Source: an uncultured Streptococcus sp.
GTDB lineage: Bacteria; Bacillota; Bacilli; Lactobacillales; Streptococcaceae
Direction: 5' to 3'
Assembly: GCA_902470035.1 (NCBI GenBank)
Contig: CABREZ010000025.1
Coordinates: 1-15,713, forward strand
Length of the DNA: 15,713 nt
Made by a program: the position numbers and the translations under genes. The notes beneath the pieces are model-generated. The model saw only the letters and a program-made list of their open reading frames with translations, was not told the origin of the DNA and searched no databases. Shown here one piece after another: positions 6,803 to 14,472 of the stretch (positions are counted from its first letter, which is position 1; every line of letters begins with the position of its first letter).

Positions 6803-7852
6803 TTAGCTGAGGTCGTTATCAATAATGACTTTCAAGGCATTATTTTCGCCAGCATGTTTGAAGATTTCGTATGCCTTTTCTGCTTCTGAAAGTTTGAAGT
6901 GGTGGGTCACCAACTTCGTCGCATCAATCTTACCAGATTTCAAGACGTTAAGAAGCATCTCAGTTGTATTGGCATTGACCAAACCGGTATTGAGCGTGAT
7001 GTTCTTGATCCAAAGGTCATCAAGATTGAAGCTAACTGGCTTCCCATGCACTCCAACGTTGGCAATATGACCGCCGACAGAGATAATATTTTGGCAGACA
7101 TCAAAGGTTGCTGGATAGCCCACACATTCCATAGAGATGTCAACACCACGACCATCGGTCACTTCATTGATAAAGGCCTTGATTTCATCAATATCACTTG
7201 AACAAATCGTATGAGTAGCTCCAAACTTCTTAGAAGCTTCGAGACGTGATTCTGACAAGTCTACCATGATAATGGTAGCTGGTGAGAAGAATTGTACTGT
7301 TAAGAGAGCTGCTAAACCGATTGGCCCTGCACCAACGATACAAACGTTGTCTCCAGGTTTCACGTGAGAAGGAAGAACACCAATTTCATAGGAAGTTGGA
7401 AGAATGTCTGAGAGCATAACCAGGGCTTCATCATCTACAGAAGCAGGTGCATGATAGAGACTACCGTCTGCGTGAGGGATATGGACATACTCTGCTTGGG
7501 TACCGTTGATCAAGTGACCAAGGATCCAGCCCCCATCTTCACAGTGGGAAGGCAAGCCACGTTTACAGTAGTAGCAAGTGTTACAAGCTGTTACGCAAGA
7601 GATGATAACCTTGTCTCCTACCTTAAAGTTCGTAACCGCATCGCCGACTTCTTCGACAATCCCAATTCCTTCGTGACCCAGGATGGTCCCTTCCTTACAA
7701 GCTGGAACATCTCCTCCCAAAATATGGAGGTCTGTTCCACAAATGGTCGTTTTCACTAAACGAACAATCGCATCAGTTGGTTTCTTGATCACTGGTTTTG
7801 GTTGATCAATCAACTGAAGATTTCCTGCCGATACATATGTTGCTGCTTTCAT
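6803..7852 (-). CDS. Zinc-dependent alcohol dehydrogenase (MDR superfamily)
   Basis: A 349-residue medium-chain dehydrogenase/reductase. The GroES-like domain holds catalytic zinc ligands C38 (TICGTD), H60-E61 (GHEGIG) and D149 (MLSDILP). An aspartate in that last position is typical of secondary-alcohol and related dehydrogenases. Structural zinc cysteines are C90, C93, C96 and C104. The Rossmann domain has VGAGPIGL. It reversibly reduces aldehydes or ketones to alcohols with NAD(P)H; the exact substrate cannot be read. The ATG at 7852 is chosen over the upstream frame start at 7882 because AAAAAGGAG lies six bases before it. It is a single-gene unit with its own cre-controlled promoter and terminator, next to adhE. 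Confidence 0.9.
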   Translation of the reverse strand: MKAATYVSAGNLQLIDQPKPVIKKPTDAIVRLVKTTICGTDLHILGGDVPACKEGTILGHEGIGIVEEVGDAVTNFKVGDKVIISCVTACNTCYYCKRGLPSHCEDGGWILGHLINGTQAEYVHIPHADGSLYHAPASVDDEALVMLSDILPTSYEIGVLPSHVKPGDNVCIVGAGPIGLAALLTVQFFSPATIIMVDLSESRLEASKKFGATHTICSSDIDEIKAFINEVTDGRGVDISMECVGYPATFDVCQNIISVGGHIANVGVHGKPVSFNLDDLWIKNITLNTGLVNANTTEMLLNVLKSGKIDATKLVTHHFKLSEAEKAYEIFKHAGENNALKVIIDNDLS

Positions 7853-7912
7853 AAGCGACTCCTTTTTTGTTGGTTTTATCAAACCATTTTATTGCAGTTT
7901 TACTTTGTGAAT

Positions 7913-7941
7913 ATTATAACATATAAAGTAAGCGCTTGCAA
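7913..7941 (-). promoter_or_regulatory. Alcohol dehydrogenase promoter with perfect cre site
   Basis: On the minus strand TTGCAA (-35, 7936-7941) and TATAAT (-10, 7913-7918, with an extended TGT before it) are 17 bases apart. TTGCAAGCGCTTACT (7927-7941) matches WTGNAANCGNWNNCW at every position and covers the -35 box, so CcpA should repress this gene on preferred sugars. The layout copies that of the nan promoter. Confidence 0.8.
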
Positions 7942-8010
7942 CATATTTATTAGATTTCTTTAAAAGATATTTTTCGATCACAAAAATCAATTCCTAGCGT
8001 TAAAACAAAG

Positions 8011-8040
8011 AAAAATCCCCCGCTCTTTTGAGCGAGGGAT
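8011..8040 (-). terminator. Intrinsic terminator of adhE
   Basis: The eleven-base arms at 8015-8025 and 8030-8040 pair with one G-U and enclose a four-base loop. On the minus strand the stem is followed by TTTTTC. It lies 32 bases after the adhE stop. Confidence 0.9.
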
Positions 8041-8071
8041 AGCTGATAAACATCAGTTGTTCAGTAGCATC

Positions 8072-10723
8072 TTATTTACGACGTCCTGGACGTTCTTTGT
8101 AACCATAGTATGCATCTTCGATGATTTCTTGCATATGGTCTACCATTGGAAGACGTGGGTTAGCTGGTGAACATTGATCTTCGTAAGCAAGGAAGGCCAA
8201 TTCGCGAGAATGTTTCTTCCATTCTTTTTCATCGATTCCTTGTGCTTTGAAGTTCATTTCGATACCTACGCGCTCACCGAGTTCGTAAACAGCTTTCGCG
8301 AAAGATTCAACCCCTTCTTCTGGTGTAGAAGCTGGAAGTCCAAGCATACGAGCGATGTCTTGATACTTCTCATCTGCACGGTAGTAGTTGTACTTAGGCC
8401 ATGTTGCTGTCTTAGCTGGGCGTGTACCGTTGTAGCGGATCACGTATGGAAGCAAGATCGCATTGGTCCGTCCGTGGATGGTGTGGAATTGCGCACCGAT
8501 CTTGTGGGCCATTGAGTGAGAAATACCGAGGAAGGCATTGGCGAAGGCCATACCTGCGATAGTTGACGCATTGTGCATCTTTTCGCGTGAATGGAAGTCC
8601 GCGTTCTTCACTGAGCTTTCCAAGTTTTCGAAGACAAGTTTGATGGCTTGAAGCGCAAGACCATCTGTGTAGTCACTTGCCATTTGAGATACGTAAGCTT
8701 CAGTCGCGTGAGTCAAGACGTCCATACCAGTATCAGCCGCAACAGATCCTGGAACTGTCAATACCAAAGCAGGGTCTACGATGGCAACGGTTGGTGTCAA
8801 TGAGTAGTCAGCGATTGGGTATTTACGGTTGTTTGCTTTATCAGAGATAACGGCAAATGGTGTTACTTCAGATCCTGTACCAGATGTTGTTGGGATGGCA
8901 ATGAATTTCGTCTTCTTACCAAGCAATGGGAATTTGAATGCACGTTTACGGATATCCATGAATTTTTGAACCAAGTCACGGAAGTCCACTTCTGGTTGTT
9001 CGTAGAAGAGCCACATTACTTTGGCCGCATCCATTGGTGATCCACCACCAAGAGCAATGATGGTATCTGGTTTGAAGGAACGCATGATCTCTGTACCACG
9101 TTCAACAGTTGTGATGTCTGGATCTGGTTCTACGTCTGCAAAGATTTGGTAAACTACCTTATTGCGACGAAGGTCAAGCTGTTCGATGATGCGATCAAGG
9201 AAACCAAGCTCTACCATAGCGTGGTCTGTAACGATCATGACACGTTCAACGTCACGACATTTTTGTAGGTATTCAATTGAATCACGTTCAAAGTATGTTT
9301 TTGAAGGAAGTTTCATCCATTGCATGTTATTTCTCCGGCGTCCGACTTTTTTGATATTCAAGAGGTTGATGGCACTAACGTTGTCCCCAACAGAGTTGCG
9401 TCCGTAAGAACCACATCCAAGTGTTAATGATGGCAAGAAGGCATTGTAAACATCCCCGATACCACCGAAAGTCGAAGGAGAGTTGCAGATCACACGAATG
9501 GCTTTAACTGCTTTACCAAATTCTTTGGTCAATTCTTCGTCAGCTGTATGGATGGCTGCTGAGTGACCAAGACCGTTGAATTCAACCATTTGGCGAGCTT
9601 TGTTAATTCCGTCTTCACGGCTTTCAGATTTCAAGACAGCGATGACTGGTGACAATTTTTCACGAGTCAAAGGCTCTTTTTCACCAACTTCTTTACATTC
9701 TGCAGCAAGGATATTGGTTCCTTCTGGGACTGAAAAGCCAGCTTGTTCAGCGATCCATGCTGCTGGTTTCCCAACGATGTCCGCATTCAACTTCGCACCT
9801 GCACAGTTTTTGCTGTTGGCTTTTACGCCGAAGCAGAACTCTTCAAGAAGGGCTTTTTCTTTTTTGTTAACGAAGTAAGTGTGGTAAGATTTGAACTCTT
9901 CAACAAACTCATCGTAGATTTCTTTATCGATGATGACCGCTTGTTCAGATGCACAGACCATTCCGTTGTCAAATGATTTAGACATAACGATATCGTGTGC
10001 TGCTTGGCGGATGTTGGCTGATTTTTCAACATAGGCAGGAACGTTTCCGGCACCTACCCCAAGAGCTGGCTTCCCGCAAGAGTAGGCCGCTTTAACCATG
10101 GCATTTCCACCTGTTGCAAGGATAGTCGCAATCCCTTCGTGGTTCATAAGGGCACTGGTTGCTTCCATAGATGGTTGTGTAATCCATTGCACACAGTTTT
10201 CAGGAGCTCCTGCTTTAATCGCTGCATCGCGGACGATTTGTGCCGCATGAGCTGATGATTCTTGAGCGGATGGGTGGAAAGCAAAGACGATAGGGTTCCG
10301 TGTCTTCAAGGAAATCAATGCTTTAAAGATTGCTGTTGAAGTTGGGTTGGTTGTAGGAGTGATCCCGCAAACGACTCCGACTGGCTCAGCAATCAAGGTC
10401 AAACCAGTGACGTCATCTTCTGAAATGACACCAACTGTTTTCGTGTGACGCATGTTATTTACTACGTGTTCACAAGCGAACAAGTTCTTAGTCGCCTTGT
10501 CTTCAAAGACCCCACGACCAGTTTCTTCATAGGCATGAAGAGCGAGCTCACCGTGTGCGTCAAGAGCAGCTACAGATGCTTTCGCCACAATGTAGTCGAC
10601 TTGTTCCTGATCCAATTTGCGCATTTCTTCAAGCGCAACAAGCGCTTTTTGCACCAACTCGTCTACGTGTTTTTCAGCAGCGAGTTTCTTTTCTTCAGGT
10701 GAGAGAGTTTTTTTATCAGCCAT
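8072..10723 (-). CDS. adhE: Bifunctional acetaldehyde-CoA/alcohol dehydrogenase
   Basis: An 883-residue AdhE. The N-terminal aldehyde dehydrogenase half turns acetyl-CoA into acetaldehyde: LGVGAGNVPAYV (221-232) binds NAD and C257 in NGMVCASE is the catalytic thiol. The C-terminal iron-dependent half reduces acetaldehyde to ethanol: GGGSPMDAAKVMW (559-571), PTTSGTGSE (611-619) and iron ligands D668, H672, H736 and H750. Together they regenerate NAD+ in mixed-acid fermentation; AdhE proteins form long filaments (spirosomes). The ATG at 10723 is chosen because TTGGAGG precedes it and homologues start here; the frame extends to 10795 without a ribosome binding site. It is monocistronic, with Rex-like operators at its promoter. 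Confidence 0.97.
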   Translation of the reverse strand: MADKKTLSPEEKKLAAEKHVDELVQKALVALEEMRKLDQEQVDYIVAKASVAALDAHGELALHAYEETGRGVFEDKATKNLFACEHVVNNMRHTKTVGVISEDDVTGLTLIAEPVGVVCGITPTTNPTSTAIFKALISLKTRNPIVFAFHPSAQESSAHAAQIVRDAAIKAGAPENCVQWITQPSMEATSALMNHEGIATILATGGNAMVKAAYSCGKPALGVGAGNVPAYVEKSANIRQAAHDIVMSKSFDNGMVCASEQAVIIDKEIYDEFVEEFKSYHTYFVNKKEKALLEEFCFGVKANSKNCAGAKLNADIVGKPAAWIAEQAGFSVPEGTNILAAECKEVGEKEPLTREKLSPVIAVLKSESREDGINKARQMVEFNGLGHSAAIHTADEELTKEFGKAVKAIRVICNSPSTFGGIGDVYNAFLPSLTLGCGSYGRNSVGDNVSAINLLNIKKVGRRRNNMQWMKLPSKTYFERDSIEYLQKCRDVERVMIVTDHAMVELGFLDRIIEQLDLRRNKVVYQIFADVEPDPDITTVERGTEIMRSFKPDTIIALGGGSPMDAAKVMWLFYEQPEVDFRDLVQKFMDIRKRAFKFPLLGKKTKFIAIPTTSGTGSEVTPFAVISDKANNRKYPIADYSLTPTVAIVDPALVLTVPGSVAADTGMDVLTHATEAYVSQMASDYTDGLALQAIKLVFENLESSVKNADFHSREKMHNASTIAGMAFANAFLGISHSMAHKIGAQFHTIHGRTNAILLPYVIRYNGTRPAKTATWPKYNYYRADEKYQDIARMLGLPASTPEEGVESFAKAVYELGERVGIEMNFKAQGIDEKEWKKHSRELAFLAYEDQCSPANPRLPMVDHMQEIIEDAYYGYKERPGRRK

Positions 10724-10817
10724 TTGATGCTTTCCTCCAATGTTTGAAACCCTTATCCTTTTCCGGAACTTTTTCTTGTTTTCAGAAACTTTCAAGAATA
10801 GTGTAAGAAATTTCGAT

Positions 10818-10835
10818 TTGTTAATTTTTTCACAA
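10818..10835. promoter_or_regulatory. Rex-like redox operator, downstream copy
   Basis: TTGTTAATTTTTTCACAA matches the Rex operator pattern TTGTGA-N6-TCACAA at eleven of the twelve fixed positions. It lies just downstream of the -10 box, where Rex would block initiation until NADH rises. Confidence 0.65.
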
Positions 10836-10839
10836 TATT

Positions 10840-10868
10840 ATTGTACTCTATTTTAGAAAATTTGTAAA
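10840..10868 (-). promoter_or_regulatory. adhE promoter
   Basis: On the minus strand TTTACA (-35, 10863-10868) and TACAAT (-10, 10840-10845) are separated by 17 bases. Both Rex-like operators touch this promoter: one covers the -35 box and one starts right after the -10 box, over the expected transcription start. Confidence 0.7.
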
Positions 10869-10879
10869 TAGTTTCACAA
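10862..10879. promoter_or_regulatory. Rex-like redox operator, upstream copy
   Basis: TTGTAAATAGTTTCACAA also matches TTGTGA-N6-TCACAA at eleven of twelve positions. It overlaps the adhE -35 box and starts 44 bases from the first copy, about four helical turns, so both could be bound on the same face of the DNA. Confidence 0.65.
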
Positions 10880-11005
10880 AGATTTTTTTAACTTTTTTCC
10901 ATGAATCCTCCTTCTCCTTCTATACAGGAGTATTTTCAAGAAAAAATTGAAGGAATTTTTTGAGAACGCACTTCAATTTCACAAACAAATATTTTCACGC
11001 AATTT

Positions 11006-11020
11006 TTGTAAGCGTTTTCT
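11006..11020. promoter_or_regulatory. Perfect cre site far upstream of adhE
   Basis: TTGTAAGCGTTTTCT fits the CcpA consensus WTGNAANCGNWNNCW at every position. It lies about 140 bases upstream of the adhE -35 box, too far for simple promoter blocking, and 17 bases from the terminator stem of the preceding gene. CcpA activation of adhE from upstream, or looping, is possible (inference). Confidence 0.6.
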
Positions 11021-11031
11021 TAATTTTACTA

Positions 11032-11063
11032 GAAAAAGCAATTTTCTTCAAGTGAAAATTGCT
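11032..11063 (-). terminator. Terminator of the ptp-MORN-acyltransferase unit
   Basis: Arms AGCAATTTTC (11037-11046) and GAAAATTGCT (11054-11063) pair perfectly over ten bases with a seven-base loop, followed on the minus strand by TTTTTC. It lies just after the acyltransferase stop. Confidence 0.85.
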
Positions 11064-11081
11064 CAAATCATATAGTAAATT

Positions 11082-12899
11082 TTACGGTTTAACCGGTCCC
11101 TGATTGGCTTGATCAACTGCTTCTTTCACGACGTTGGCATACAAATTTCCTCCAACATCGATGGAACCATCTGATTCTAAACCAAAGTGGACGCTATCCG
11201 TTCCAGCCCAAATAGCCGGGTTATCGATAGCCACTTGGTACCAGTCTGCTACATAGACATAATCATATTTTTTAGCCAATTCCAGCTGATACTGTCGAGT
11301 CTGAACGGTGACGCTCTTGCTATCATTTGCTTCACGTCCATCATATGGGGTCACAAAGATTAAGCGATGTCCTTTTGGTAGTTCTTGAACAAACTTATCC
11401 AACAATTCTTGATAATTATTAGAAGAGTTAGTTCCAAGTGCGATCACCACGTTCTTGAGTAAGACTCTATTGGCAATATCTGTTTCATATACTTTTAAGC
11501 CTGAGTCCAGATTGCGACTCACCAAAGCATCTAATTGGATATCTGGCAGAACTTGTTTCAGATAATCTGATGCCCGAAGGTTTACAGAATCTCCGATCAT
11601 GGTCACGCCATCTGACACATTGTAGGAAGTCGCTGAAGCATTGTCAACTTGGGCACGCGTGATCTGCATCTTGCTGTCAGATTGACGAAGCCCTTCGGTA
11701 ATCAGGTTTTCATCAAAGGCTCCGACGCGTGGCGCAAAGAGTGCAATCCCAAACATGAGCAAGGTCAAGGGAATCGCGCTGTAAAAGAGTGGTTTCGTGA
11801 AACTTCTGAGATCCATCGAGATCCCAAAAATCTTCGGTTCACGTCCAGCCAAGGTTGGTTCAATAATATAAAAACTCAAGGCAGCAAGACTAAAGGATAC
11901 AAGCGCTGTTAGTAGAGAAGCCCATCCATTGGTCATTAATTGAGAAAAGATGATGTAAAATGGCCAGTGGAAGAGATAGACCCCATAACTTGTATCCGCA
12001 ATAAAGGTAATTACTGCAGGCTCCTTCTGATCTGGCGTCTTTTCATGAAGGACACGCGTCATCACAATCATCACAGATGCAGCAAGAGTCGCTACTAAAA
12101 ATCCAAATAAATAGGTCCAAACACTATCAAAGGGAAGGATAAAGGTCAAGACCAACAAAACTAGAAAAGCACCCGCTAAAATCGCTAATGTCTTCTGTAG
12201 AGACAACTTCTTCACTAATTGAGTAAGATTTGGGCTGGTCGTCGTAATCCCTGTCACTGTCGCTAAAGCACTCCCCACAAAGAAAGGAAAGACGTGAGCG
12301 ATACTAGAAAAGTAGACATTGGACAAATTCTTGGTGACCAGTGCTCCGACAAAGAAGGTCAGGAAGGTTACCAAAAAGAGACCTGTCGAAGATAGGAAGA
12401 TATAGCCTCTATATTGGCCAACTGACTTAGCTTTTTTACCCAGAAACCAAGCCAAGAGCGCCCAGAGGACGTAGTAATGAACTTCAAGAGCCAAACTCCA
12501 AGTATGAATGAAAAGATGGGGGATGAACTGACTTTCGTAACTTCCGCCACTTAACATCTCATAGAAGTTGGTCACAAAGCCAAAGACGGCCGCAATCTGT
12601 GTCCCAATCCCAGCAATAAAGTCTCGTCTGACCAAGAAGGTAAAAGGCATGACGAGCAAGACCATAAAGACTAGAGGAGGAACAATCCGGTAGAAGCGTC
12701 GTCTAAGGAAGCCCTTGAGATCAATTTTTTGATGACGGGCAAACTCATCGATCAGAAGAGCCGTGATCAAAAATCCTGAGAAAGTAAAGAAGATATCGAC
12801 TCCAATAAATCCACCAGGAAAAACTTTTTGGAAGAAATGGTAGAGAAGAACGAGAAGGAGTCCCGTTATCCGTACCAATGAAAACCATTTAATTCGCAT
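11082..12899 (-). CDS. OatA-like membrane O-acyltransferase (acyltransferase-3 plus SGNH domain)
   Basis: A 605-residue two-domain protein. Residues 1-390 form an acyltransferase-3 module of about ten membrane helices, with H21 in LLYHFF and the GVDIFFTFSGFLI motif. Residues 430-600 form an extracellular SGNH hydrolase-like domain: GDS with nucleophile S438, GTNSSNN (489-495) and D568-x-x-H571. This is the build of peptidoglycan O-acetyltransferase OatA/Adr, which acetylates MurNAc and confers lysozyme resistance; another cell-surface glycan target is possible. The frame opens at 12941 but the ATG at 12899 is preferred: it has AAGGA upstream, begins the first helix, and overlaps the end of the MORN gene by 11 bases, suggesting translational coupling. 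Confidence 0.87.
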   Translation of the reverse strand: MRIKWFSLVRITGLLLVLLYHFFQKVFPGGFIGVDIFFTFSGFLITALLIDEFARHQKIDLKGFLRRRFYRIVPPLVFMVLLVMPFTFLVRRDFIAGIGTQIAAVFGFVTNFYEMLSGGSYESQFIPHLFIHTWSLALEVHYYVLWALLAWFLGKKAKSVGQYRGYIFLSSTGLFLVTFLTFFVGALVTKNLSNVYFSSIAHVFPFFVGSALATVTGITTTSPNLTQLVKKLSLQKTLAILAGAFLVLLVLTFILPFDSVWTYLFGFLVATLAASVMIVMTRVLHEKTPDQKEPAVITFIADTSYGVYLFHWPFYIIFSQLMTNGWASLLTALVSFSLAALSFYIIEPTLAGREPKIFGISMDLRSFTKPLFYSAIPLTLLMFGIALFAPRVGAFDENLITEGLRQSDSKMQITRAQVDNASATSYNVSDGVTMIGDSVNLRASDYLKQVLPDIQLDALVSRNLDSGLKVYETDIANRVLLKNVVIALGTNSSNNYQELLDKFVQELPKGHRLIFVTPYDGREANDSKSVTVQTRQYQLELAKKYDYVYVADWYQVAIDNPAIWAGTDSVHFGLESDGSIDVGGNLYANVVKEAVDQANQGPVKP

Positions 12900-13302
12900 T
12901 TTGATAAATTCCTTGTTTAAACGTTCCCTTATAGACGACATTTTGTTCTGTCGTCAAGGTTCCCTGGCCTTCAGGTTGGCCATTGACAAATTGCCCTTCA
13001 TATTTCCAACCAGCCTTGGCTGTAAAGGTTCCATAACCACTAAAGGTCCCATTGACAAAATTGCCCTTGTAGGTGTCTCCATTCTCAAAAGTCACCGTCC
13101 CTTGGCCATTCATCTTGCCTCGAACGACACTTCCGTCGTAGCGAATAGCTCCCTGATCGAGGGTCAACACACCTCCGAAAGGAATGGAGGAAAGAAATAC
13201 CCACAAAGCAGACAGAACAATAATCCCCAAGGACAATCGTTCAATATTCTCTCTCGTAACATAGACCTTATAGGTCTTATATAATTCTTTTATTTTTTCC
13301 AT
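12889..13302 (-). CDS. Membrane-anchored MORN-repeat protein
   Basis: A 137-residue protein with a short cytoplasmic N-terminus, one membrane helix (about residues 23-44) and then about four MORN-like repeats from residue 54 on, recognisable by YxGxxxxGxxxGxGTxxxxxG spacing (for example YKGNFVNGTFSGYGTF and YEGQFVNGQPEGQGTL). The repeats should lie outside the membrane if the helix acts as a signal anchor. Its function is unknown. The gene follows the phosphatase after 57 bases and overlaps the acyltransferase, so a role in cell-envelope modification is likely (inference). The ATG at 13302 has no strong ribosome binding site. Confidence 0.8.
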   Translation of the reverse strand: MEKIKELYKTYKVYVTRENIERLSLGIIVLSALWVFLSSIPFGGVLTLDQGAIRYDGSVVRGKMNGQGTVTFENGDTYKGNFVNGTFSGYGTFTAKAGWKYEGQFVNGQPEGQGTLTTEQNVVYKGTFKQGIYQNAN

Positions 13303-13359
13303 ATTCTGATCATTCTTTTTATCTTCAACCGGTTAGTCCTTTAAGAAGCAAGTCTGAAA

Positions 13360-13782
13360 CTAATCTTCTAATCGTTTCGACCACTCTTGACAACCAGCTA
13401 GAACTCGACGATAGGTCTCTTCGAAATCTCCTGTGTACCATGGATCTGGGACACTTTCTCCTGCAAAGAGATGAATCTTATGCTCTGTTCCAGGCGGTGC
13501 CATTCGTTTGAGGTCAGCCACATTGTTTTCATCCATTCCTAAAATCAGATCAAAGGTATGAAAATCTTGGTCACTGATTTGAAGGGATGTTTTAGAAGCA
13601 TCATAGGGCACGCCATGACTACGAAAAATCTTTTGAGTCCCTTGGTGAATAGGGTTCCCGTGCTCCCAGTTAGAAGTGGCACGGCTTTCAATCTCATACT
13701 GGTTGGTCAAATCCTTCATGACAAACTCCGCCATAGGGCTCCGACAAATATTTCCTAAACACACAAATACGATGTTTTTCAT
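13360..13782 (-). CDS. Low-molecular-weight protein tyrosine phosphatase
   Basis: A 140-residue cytoplasmic phosphatase with the P-loop C8-LGNIC-R14-S (CX5R) at the N-terminus and the general acid D113 in DPWYTGDF, both essential in the family, and a normal family length. It removes phosphate from phosphotyrosine proteins; streptococcal relatives have been linked to capsule and stress signalling. An excellent AAAGGAGGTG ribosome binding site precedes the ATG at 13782. It begins a three-gene unit with the MORN and acyltransferase genes, after a terminator that separates it from the ruvB pair. Confidence 0.93.
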   Translation of the reverse strand: MKNIVFVCLGNICRSPMAEFVMKDLTNQYEIESRATSNWEHGNPIHQGTQKIFRSHGVPYDASKTSLQISDQDFHTFDLILGMDENNVADLKRMAPPGTEHKIHLFAGESVPDPWYTGDFEETYRRVLAGCQEWSKRLED

Positions 13783-13858
13783 GACAGCACCTCCTTTCTA
13801 TTATAACAGAATGTAAGAAAAATATAATCTGCTAAAATTATAATTTTGAGGCAAGACG

Positions 13859-13888
13859 AAAAAAGCCTGTCCACCGTTGAGGCGGGCT
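13859..13888 (-). terminator. Terminator after the nucleotidyltransferase gene
   Basis: On the minus strand an imperfect GC-rich hairpin (AGC, then CCGCC-TCAAC-GGTGG, closed by GCT with a four-base bulge) is followed by TTTTTTC. It starts about 12 bases after the stop at 13900 and divides the ruvB pair from the phosphatase unit. Confidence 0.7.
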
Positions 13889-13899
13889 GACTTTCTTTT

Positions 13900-14466
13900 T
13901 TATTCAGGCAGGATGATCTGAAGGGCTGGCCATTTGCGTTTCCAATCTTTCTTTTTCATGCGTTCTGTATAAACCGCCAAACGCTCTGGGCTGGCTAAAA
14001 AATGTGGTGTCGGCTGAACGATAAAGTCTTCGATATCCCTGGTCCCATAGGGGAGAAAAAGCTCTAGCTGACCATCTTTCCTTAAGCGAACCGCAAGTGC
14101 CGTACACTGCTCAGGGTATTTGGAAACAGCATCACAGGCACTGTTGTAGGGAGATGTCCCTGGGCTATGTTGGTGCATGTAGACTTGGTTTTTGACTTCC
14201 CAAGCGTACTGAGGGTAGGTCTTCTTTAATGTCTGCTCGATCTGCTGAGTCTCCTCATAGCTGATCGCAGGGTCATAAAAGACCAGATCCAGATCCGTCG
14301 TCGCATCAAACCCTGATTTTCCAGAGAGCTGGTTCCAGATGAAATTGCGCACCGCACCAGCTGCAAGCCAAGCGTCTGCCAGGTTGAGATCCCGAATAAT
14401 GGCCAAGACAGTCATCATCTCTTGGTCCGCTTGGATTTGCTCTACTATCGCTTTTTCCGTCAGCAT
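13900..14466 (-). CDS. Nucleotidyltransferase family protein (PF06042-like, unknown substrate)
   Basis: A 188-residue protein that fits the nucleotidyltransferase-like family PF06042. It shows the GAVRN motif (37-41) of the nucleotidyltransferase fold and a catalytic-type D58-x-D60 (TDLDLVFYD), followed by the family-typical SPYNSACDAVSKYPEQCTALAVRL and PTPHFLASPERLAVYTERM blocks. The substrate of this family is unknown to me. It begins six bases after the ruvB stop; the ribosome binding site GGAG lies inside the ruvB end, so it is cotranscribed and possibly translationally coupled with ruvB. A terminator follows. Confidence 0.8.
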   Translation of the reverse strand: MLTEKAIVEQIQADQEMMTVLAIIRDLNLADAWLAAGAVRNFIWNQLSGKSGFDATTDLDLVFYDPAISYEETQQIEQTLKKTYPQYAWEVKNQVYMHQHSPGTSPYNSACDAVSKYPEQCTALAVRLRKDGQLELFLPYGTRDIEDFIVQPTPHFLASPERLAVYTERMKKKDWKRKWPALQIILPE

Positions 14467-14472
14467 CTTCTT

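Larger units (their letters stand above)
10724..11036 (-). promoter_or_regulatory. adhE upstream region (no gene; promoter, 5' leader, far upstream sites)
   Basis: This AT-rich stretch carries no gene I can support. From right to left it holds a perfect cre site (11006-11020), about 130 bases of AT-rich DNA without a clear signal, the adhE promoter with two Rex-like sites (10818-10879), and a leader of roughly 110 bases before the adhE ATG. A 20-codon plus-strand frame at 10901 lacks a ribosome binding site and was dismissed. Confidence 0.6.

Noticed and set aside
10901..10963. A 20-codon plus-strand frame (MNPPSPSIQEYF...) in the adhE upstream region
   Set aside because: It has no ribosome binding site, no promoter and no leader or pheromone features; it is likely chance.
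13129..13140. A GCGAATA sequence resembling part of a combox inside the MORN gene
   Set aside because: It lacks the full TACGAATA consensus, lies within coding sequence and has no start codon of a real gene downstream.
13798..13830. TATAAT on the minus strand just before the phosphatase gene as its promoter
   Set aside because: It lies only about 20 bases from the ATG, so transcription would start inside the ribosome binding site, and there is no -35 box; the true promoter is uncertain.
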